Assembly (NCBI RefSeq): GCF_000611645.1
Contig: NW_014012201.1
Location: forward strand, 1 to 14,295
From: Monoraphidium neglectum
Lineage: Eukaryota > Chlorophyta > Chlorophyceae > Sphaeropleales > Selenastraceae
DNA: 14,295 nucleotides
Direction: 5' to 3'
Shown here in pieces: positions 8,833 through 14,295 of the stretch (positions are counted from its first letter, which is position 1; every line of letters starts with the position of its first letter). A model generated the notes under the pieces. That model made no database searches, was not told the origin of the DNA, and was given only the letters and a program-made list of their open reading frames with translations. The translations under genes and the position numbers were made by a program.

Positions 8833-10342
8833 AAAGACCGCGCGCTGGGCACCCAATCAGCTTTCACAACGGGCGCAGACGTCGGGGCAGCCACCCCTTC
8901 CCACGTTGCCCAACTGGTGACAGATAACACACCTCACCTCGGGTCACGCAGCCAGAATTTCCGCCTCAAAACAACTTGTGAGGTTATAACTAAGCGACAG
9001 ACTGCTGGCAATTGTTCAGCGATTGTTCACTCAACTTGATTGTCTCATATCGTACCACCGCCCGCCACCCTTGCAAGATATACAAGTGTAACGTGTACCT
9101 CAGAATTATGCCCCCTGATGCAACACAATTTCAGCTGGTAGGGATGTGCATGAGGGCAAAGCATGCCCGCAACCTGAAGCGTTACAGCCTTAGTCATCCG
9201 TGACACGTGACATCACATCAATGTGCTTCCCTTTCATTATGATCACATTACAGCCCATGATCCACAGCGTGCACATATGTCAGGGTTTGATGATAGTGTG
9301 TGGGCGACGCAGGATCACATCAGCCACAAGAGCTCCGCATGAGCATTCAGGTGCCTTATGTATGTATACATCTGGAGCTGCCCGGAAACACGAATCAGCT
9401 CGAAGTGCCGAGACAAGGTTGTGGCAACATCGATGGCCACGCTGGGCCTTGCTGCCCCCGCGTCCTGCGGTCTCGACACATTACCCTCACTTGCTGTGGC
9501 CTGCACAACACCATTCCGCAAGCGATCAGCGGCCTGCCACCTATTTCAGCGCTGGCATTCAAAAGCCCAGAATCCCCAATACATACATTCGGCAACCCAG
9601 CGGTGCGGTTGCGTCTGCCACACAATCAAACCTCCTTGCAAGGAGATTATCGCGTGTTCTCACGACAAATATCTGCGCATGGAATGTTGAAGTGCAATCT
9701 GCGCAAGCGTGTGGATGCGCAGAGGTGGTTTGGATGCAGTACTCTCTTCACAATGCAGACTGCTTGGCAGGAGGGGCGTGCACTCAGAGAGCCGCGCCCG
9801 TCACCAGTCATTCATCAGACCAACAGCTAGCACGCTCGACGTGCATGGGGCTAGGACGTCGCTGCGTCGTTGCACCAAAGGCGCCATTCATGCTGGCAGT
9901 GCAATCAGCTTCAGCTTTGGCACGCCGCACTACGATGGGCAAGCGAATCAATGGAAGCGTGCACTGGCTGCTTTAGGAGAAGCATTGCAGTGCGCCATGG
10001 TGCACGCGGGTGTGGCAGTAGCAGATCAGTCAATGCTTCAGCGTATAAATGTGAGGTTTTTAAGGTGCCATGCCGACCATTGGCAGCAGGGCGAGTTGAT
10101 GAAAGCCTTTTGATGCAACCAGCCCCAAGAAACAGGCTCAATTATGCCGCAAACTGTGCAGCAGCTGCTGATAATCCATTCGTGCCCCCGTGGTTAAGAG
10201 GGAGGGCGTCGTGCTGCGTATTCCTTCCGGCCGCAGGATTCGCAGCGCTCCTCCAATTTTGCGCGACGTGCGTGCAGCAGGCAGGCACAGAGGGGACAAA
10301 GAGCGGCTCCCCTCTGTGCTTGAGCCCTGCCATATTTTTTGG
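8833..10342. other. Gene-poor stretch, less GC-rich; possible long 3' UTR of the downstream repeat-protein gene
   Basis: I find no exon with family resemblance on either strand. A plus-strand frame of 258 codons (9200-9976) and overlapping frames exist. Their translations have no domain-like pattern and no conserved start context, and overlapping frames of similar length argue for chance. Base composition is visibly less GC-rich than the genes on either side. Because the repeat-protein gene ends at 10372 on the minus strand, part of this stretch is likely its 3' UTR. Two minus-strand TGTAA pentamers (9182-9186 and 9248-9252) are candidate poly(A) signals. Confidence 0.5.
9182..9252 (-). promoter_or_regulatory. 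Candidate poly(A) signals (two TGTAA on the minus strand)
   Basis: TTACA on the plus strand at 9182-9186 and 9248-9252 reads TGTAA on the minus strand, the usual poly(A) signal of chlorophyte algae. If either is used, the 3' UTR of the repeat-protein gene would be about 1.1-1.2 kb long. A pentamer arises often by chance, so this is tentative. Confidence 0.25.
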
Positions 10343-10371
10343 GGGGGTCATTTCAAATCAAAGTGACCCCC
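10343..10371 (-). other. Stem-loop directly abutting the stop codon of the repeat-protein gene
   Basis: Arms gggggtca (10343-10350) and tgaccccc (10364-10371) are perfect reverse complements. Ttt and aaa inside them can extend the stem past a one-base bulge. On the minus strand the hairpin starts at the base after TAA (10372-10374) and is followed by AAAAAATATGG. It would form at the very start of the 3' UTR. Confidence 0.55.
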
Positions 10372-13300
10372 TTACTGAGGCTTGACAACAAGGGTCAGGC
10401 CGGATGCGACCAACCCCACGTTGTCGCGCGCACAGAGCCTGAACCTGTACTTTTTGACGTCCCCTGCAAGGACTGCCACCGTCGCAGTGCCGGTCTTGCC
10501 GCCTGCCGAGTACGTGATGGGAAGACTGGTGGTAGCAGACGAACCCGCGCACTTGGCTGCTGGCACGTCCCCTTGGGAGTTGTACACCAGGAGGTAATCT
10601 TTCACACCAGAGCCCTTGATTTTTTTGGTGGGATTGTCGGTCGCGGCCGCAATGAATGTGATGGTGAGGTTGCCAGTGCTGTTGCCGCCGCTGAACCTGC
10701 CAGCTAGGTTGATGGCTTTGGCGGGCATCCTGGGGACGGTGCGGTCGACCAGGATGCTTGCGGTTGCAGGGCCCCAGGGGTTCTCATCAGCCTCAGAGTT
10801 CCTGAAGTAGGCAGTAATGGTGCGTTCGCCTTCGCCGGCGAGCTTGAGGGACTTTGTGGCGCTGTATGGCTCCCAGGAGCGGCAGCGGCTAGGTGAAGTG
10901 AGGGGCTTGGTGGTGAGGCACCTGCACACGCAGCGGAACAGCACGCAAGGGGAGGCTTGCTTGGGGAGATGGTGGGCAACCGTCGCAATTGGCGGCATAA
11001 AGGCTCTGTTGTAAGGCAAGGGAAAAGACGAAGGGGCCTGAGTAGTGGCACCATGAGTAAACCCGCACACTCAAAGACGACAGGCTTACCTTGGACAGCA
11101 ACATGTCTGCACTATCATAGCATACTAATACCCTGGTACTCACATCTGCTTTGCAACCGCCGTGATGACCAGTATCACTTTGTTTTTGCTCGTGATGGCA
11201 CTCGCAGGGTCCGCCAGACCCAGCAGGCTCGCTTTAGAGTCCAGCATAACTGTGGCAGAGCCTGGTGTGGCTGAGGTTTTGTTTGTTGCATCGCGGATCC
11301 AGACGTACACCGTCTTGTTGCCATTGCCAGGTGGCAGGGTCCAGGGCGCGGGGCTCTTGAAAGGCTCGAAGCTCGTGCAGGTGAGGTTGTCAGATATGCA
11401 CCTGCGTTGGATTGACAGCGCAATGAGCCAATTGAAGTGTGTACGTCAGCAGCAAGCTTGTCAGAGAGCACTGGGGTTGAGTGGCCTAGTTGGGTCGACA
11501 AGGTTGTGGCTACTCGACTGCCAAACAAATTCCAGCACCATGCGGGAGGCACAGCTTAATGGACAAAAGGAAGCTGCAGCTGACGATTCTTCAAGTATGA
11601 TGGATGCAGGTTGTCGATGCAGGACCTTCGGGCGTGGTGGGCTGGCTGCACTTGGCTGCAGCACGCATGAGCGATCACCCCTGCCCGCCACAATGCCTGC
11701 TGTGATTGCAGCACTGCCGAGCCTCACATTGCGGGAGCGATAGGTGTGATGGTCAGGGAGATGTCTGCGATCGGCACACGCGTCACGTTCATCACAGAGC
11801 CCTGGCTGACTACCACTTTGGGTGGCGCAGCCGTAGCGCCATCCACAGCAAGCTGGATTCGCGTGGTGCTGGGGAGGGCCAGGGCTTGGGTGACTTTTGT
11901 GCCAGCAACTGCCCAAGCGTCCAGGACAGTGGTGGCCAGCAGCTGGCGCATCGTCTGCGCCAGCAACGCCCTACGCCGTGTGATGTCGCGGGTCTGAACA
12001 TGCGGAAAGGACAGGATGGGTGCGTCAGAAGGTAGGCCAAAGTGGCAGGTCAGGAGCCCAGTGTGTGGCAGGATCGGCCCGGCATGCAGGCAGTTCCTTT
12101 CAGAGCAATATGTGCCTAGCAGCCCATGTGGAAGCCGCCAACATTCATTGTGGCTTTGTGTGACTGGGCTCGTCATTGAACTTGGTGCAACTAGCCAGCT
12201 GAAAAGCACTTGTGACAGTAGGTAATGCCAGGCCATGCGACGCGCTGTCTGGACGAACCAGTAGGCAAAAGTCAGCAAGGGGTGCCCAACTATCAGCGCC
12301 ACCATGCGCTCACTTGATAAACAACATACACAGTGTTTCCTGGTGCACTGTTGATGTTTGCCAAGCCTTGCGCAACCTGCAGGGCCTTGTCAGAGTTACC
12401 CCTGTGGAGCAAAGGGCACAGCAGGTTCGATGGAGAAGGTGCCGCGGCGGGGTCCACGATGGGCGTTGGTGTCGCCCAACAATGACAGCTGCAACGCTAT
12501 CGCTCAGGTGCGCGCAGCAGACCCGCTGCGTGGTGGGCGGACCGCCGCAGTGGCAAACAGTAATCGCTTCAAATCACGCCGACTCACCACCAAGCTGTTG
12601 CTTGGAGCACACTTGTCACACCCGCCGGGTCCGAGGCAAATGTGACCTCCTGAGTGGCCACCTGAACGGGCTGACCGTTCACCACTACAGTCCCAGCAAC
12701 TACCTGAATGTTGCGAGCGACAACCACCGGTGGAAGCAAGGTGTGAAGGCCGCACATGACCAAGCCGCAGCAAACTGGCAAGGGTCCTGACAAAAAAGCA
12801 CAACTCAAACATGCAAATGGACATGCACGCCCCTTCCGTCGACCCACCGGAGGCGAAGGCTTCTCTGCAAGTATCAGGCAGGCATCCAGGTCGAAGGCCG
12901 CAGCCAAAGGATACAATGCCGCGAGGAGAGCAGAAGGGATATTAGTCGTGGTGGAGATGCATACAAAGCAATAAGCATTGTAGGAATCAAGCCAACAGCA
13001 AGGTTGTGATTGCCAAATTGGCTGACCAGGCTGGTACGGTACACTGTGCTGCAGGAAGGACGCCAGAGATGGTGGATGCAGACAAATGGTGTGGGCAAGC
13101 GCCAGCCGAGCCAGCAAACATTGGTGTTGACAAGCATGAGACCAGCACGCGTCACAGGCACTGCACACAGTTGTGCCGCGCCCACCACCCACTTGTTACA
13201 GATATCTTGACGGCATCTGACTTCTGGCAGCCTGCAGGGATGCCGGTGGGTGAATGGCCCCAATAAACAAAACAATGCTGGGTGCTGTGATGCTGGTGGG

Positions 13301-14295
13301 TACTCTCTGGCAACGGTGTCATGATGGGCGCGCATAGGGTCAAGATCGTTCTATCACACCGCCTCTCCCGCTGCCAAGCCTGCCTGTGCACCAGTGTCGA
13401 CGTCGTGCACGCAATCCATGGGGCATCCTACCGGCATGCGTGGCACTGAAGGTGACGGTAGTGTCGCCCACAACCAGGTTCCTGCAGGTCCAGGTGGCTC
13501 CGGTCTTGAAACTGCAGTTGGCATTGTCGACGGTGACTTCGCTGGCAGGGTAACTTCCCAGGTTGAGCGTGACATCAGTGGAGCCCGTGCCGGTGGTGGC
13601 GTCAGCCTCAACGGTGAGGTCAGCGCCAGCATTCAAGACGTAGGCGGTGCAGTCTGCCAAGCGCGCGGAAGGGAGCGCAGGCAATGCCTGATGTGAGTGT
13701 GTGCTTTGACAGCAACACAAAGTCTTTGGGGTGTGCAACGCGAAGGAGACAAACGTGAGGAGCGGCGCAATGCTGCACAAAGCGTGAGCAGGCATGTGTG
13801 GGGGGCAGGCAACCTGGCAGATTCCAAGCTTGGTCCAGCAGGCACAAGACAAAGTGGGCCATTCGCTGTGCCGTCTGCGCACCCGTCACGCCAATCTCCA
13901 CAGTATCTGCTTGCTCGCAGCCTGCAGGTGGCATTTGTGCAGTGCGACAGTTCCCAAAAGAGAAGACGGGGAGTGCAGCAGGGGCGCTGTGTTGTCGGTC
14001 ACACCCTTGAACATGTGGTGCCAGGCCTGGCAAGGCACCGCCACAGCAGCCAGCAGAGCCTGCGTGCTTGAGTGGCGAGCTCGGCAAGCCCTTGCGGCTC
14101 GCTGCGCCCGATTGGTCGTCAACACTGGGCATGCAACCTCGCGCACCCCCTCACCGGCCTTGTTGCCCGAGAACGTGACGACTGTGTCACCGGCAACCAG
14201 GTTCCTGCAGGTCCAGGTGGTGCCGGTCTTGAGGGTGCAGTTGACGTTGTTGGTGGTGATGTCGCTGGCTGTGTAGCCGCCCAGGGTGAGCGTAA
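10372..14295 (-). CDS. Probable secreted/wall repeat protein with Ig- and fibronectin-like repeats (C-terminal 599 codons, 9 exons, 5' partial)
   Basis: Exons on the minus strand are >14295-14155, 13921-13883, 13653-13432, 13231-13193, 12786-12588, 12401-12314, 11993-11728, 11401-11144 and 10921-10372 (TAA). Together they give one open frame of 599 residues plus stop. The first part repeats a module with TWTCRNLVAGDTVVTFS or TWTCRNLVVGDTTVTFS and four cysteines per 87 residues. The middle (exons 5-7) is unfamiliar and beta-rich. The last part has two modules of the form C..(n)..C..[FW]EP[FY]...L..G.G.[KR]T[VI], e.g. CTSFEPFKS and GNGNKTVYVWIRD, then CRSWEPYSA and GERTITAYFR. A final fibronectin-like module contains DYLLVYNSQGD and YRFRLCARDNVGLVASG. 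Similar wording occurs in bacterial surface-protein repeats. No membrane segment is seen in the visible part, and the start and any signal peptide lie outside. Secretion is inferred from the paired cysteines and repeat type. The exon 5 acceptor could instead be 12 bases later (start 12774), also in frame. Confidence 0.75.
13193..13653 (-). repeat. Repeat unit of the surface protein: 222-base exon plus 39-base microexon
   Basis: Exon 13653-13432 (222 bases) and microexon 13231-13193 (39 bases) are both bounded by phase-1 introns and together encode 87 residues. The unit begins CTAYVLNAGADLTVEADA, passes NCSFKTGATWTCRNLV and ends in GCQKSDAVKISVT. Symmetric phase-1 exons can be duplicated without frame damage, which fits tandem growth. 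Cysteines bracket SFKTGATWT and may pair. Confidence 0.75.
13883..14295 (-). repeat. Preceding copy of the same repeat unit (partial at window edge)
   Basis: Exon 14295-14155 encodes LTLGGYTASDITTNNVNC, then TLKTGTTWTCRNLVAG and DTVVTFSGNKAG. Its microexon 13921-13883 encodes GCEQADTVEIGVT. It aligns without gaps to the next unit, including the TWTCRNLV block, where the DNA aaccaggttcctgcaggtcc is shared. The microexon is again 39 bases with phase-1 borders and the same CCTGCAG|GCTGC acceptor context. Confidence 0.75.

Noticed and set aside
8406..8930. Minus-strand open frame with LLYST-type repeats
   Set aside because: It is open only because the pentamer satellite lacks stops in this reading. 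The flanks have no protein character.
9200..9976. Plus-strand open frame of 258 codons (and overlapping frame 9300-9830)
   Set aside because: No domain-like pattern, and a competing frame of similar openness overlaps it. There is no neighbouring exon evidence; it is most likely chance or UTR.
12796..13192. Extra exon of the 87-residue repeat between the last microexon and exon 5
   Set aside because: No TWTCRNLV-like block or matching phase-1 exon was found in this stretch on the minus strand.

Overview
This window looks like nuclear DNA of a green alga (Chlorophyta). It is GC-rich, its genes are split by many short GT-AG introns (roughly 90 to 330 bases), it is loaded with CTG/CAG triplet runs, and its best-recognised proteins resemble land-plant homologues. 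I cannot name the genus from the sequence alone. All gene models below were built by hand from splice signals, reading frame and protein-family patterns. In each model the exon lengths add up to a whole number of codons, which supports it.

Three genes are visible. (1) Bases 204-1052, plus strand: the last three exons of AMP deaminase, cut by the left edge; bases 1-203 are its intron. (2) Bases 2017-8291, minus strand: a complete eight-exon gene for a 1629-residue homologue of AASDH/ACSF4 (beta-alanine-activating enzyme). It has an adenylation domain, a phosphopantetheine carrier domain and a C-terminal PQQ-type beta-propeller. It carries very large glutamine and alanine tracts, mostly in the linker between carrier and propeller. 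(3) Bases 10372-14295, minus strand: the C-terminal 599 codons, in nine exons, of a probable secreted or wall-associated repeat protein whose 5' end lies beyond the right edge. Its upstream half is a cysteine-containing 87-residue repeat encoded by a 222-base exon plus a 39-base microexon. Its downstream half has Ig/fibronectin-like repeats reminiscent of bacterial surface proteins, with introns at matching places.

Genes 1 and 2 converge on a 964-base stretch (1053-2016) that must hold both 3' UTRs. Genes 2 and 3 lie in tandem, separated by about 2.1 kb (8292-10371). That gap holds an AT-richer probable promoter with an almost perfect palindrome just upstream of gene 2, a GAGTA/GAGTG pentamer satellite, a less GC-rich gene-free stretch that may be a long 3' UTR of gene 3, and a hairpin abutting gene 3's stop codon.

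The three genes show no obvious shared pathway, as expected for neighbouring eukaryotic genes. The least described items are the repeat protein (gene 3) and the repeat-expanded AASDH homologue with an unusual P-loop.
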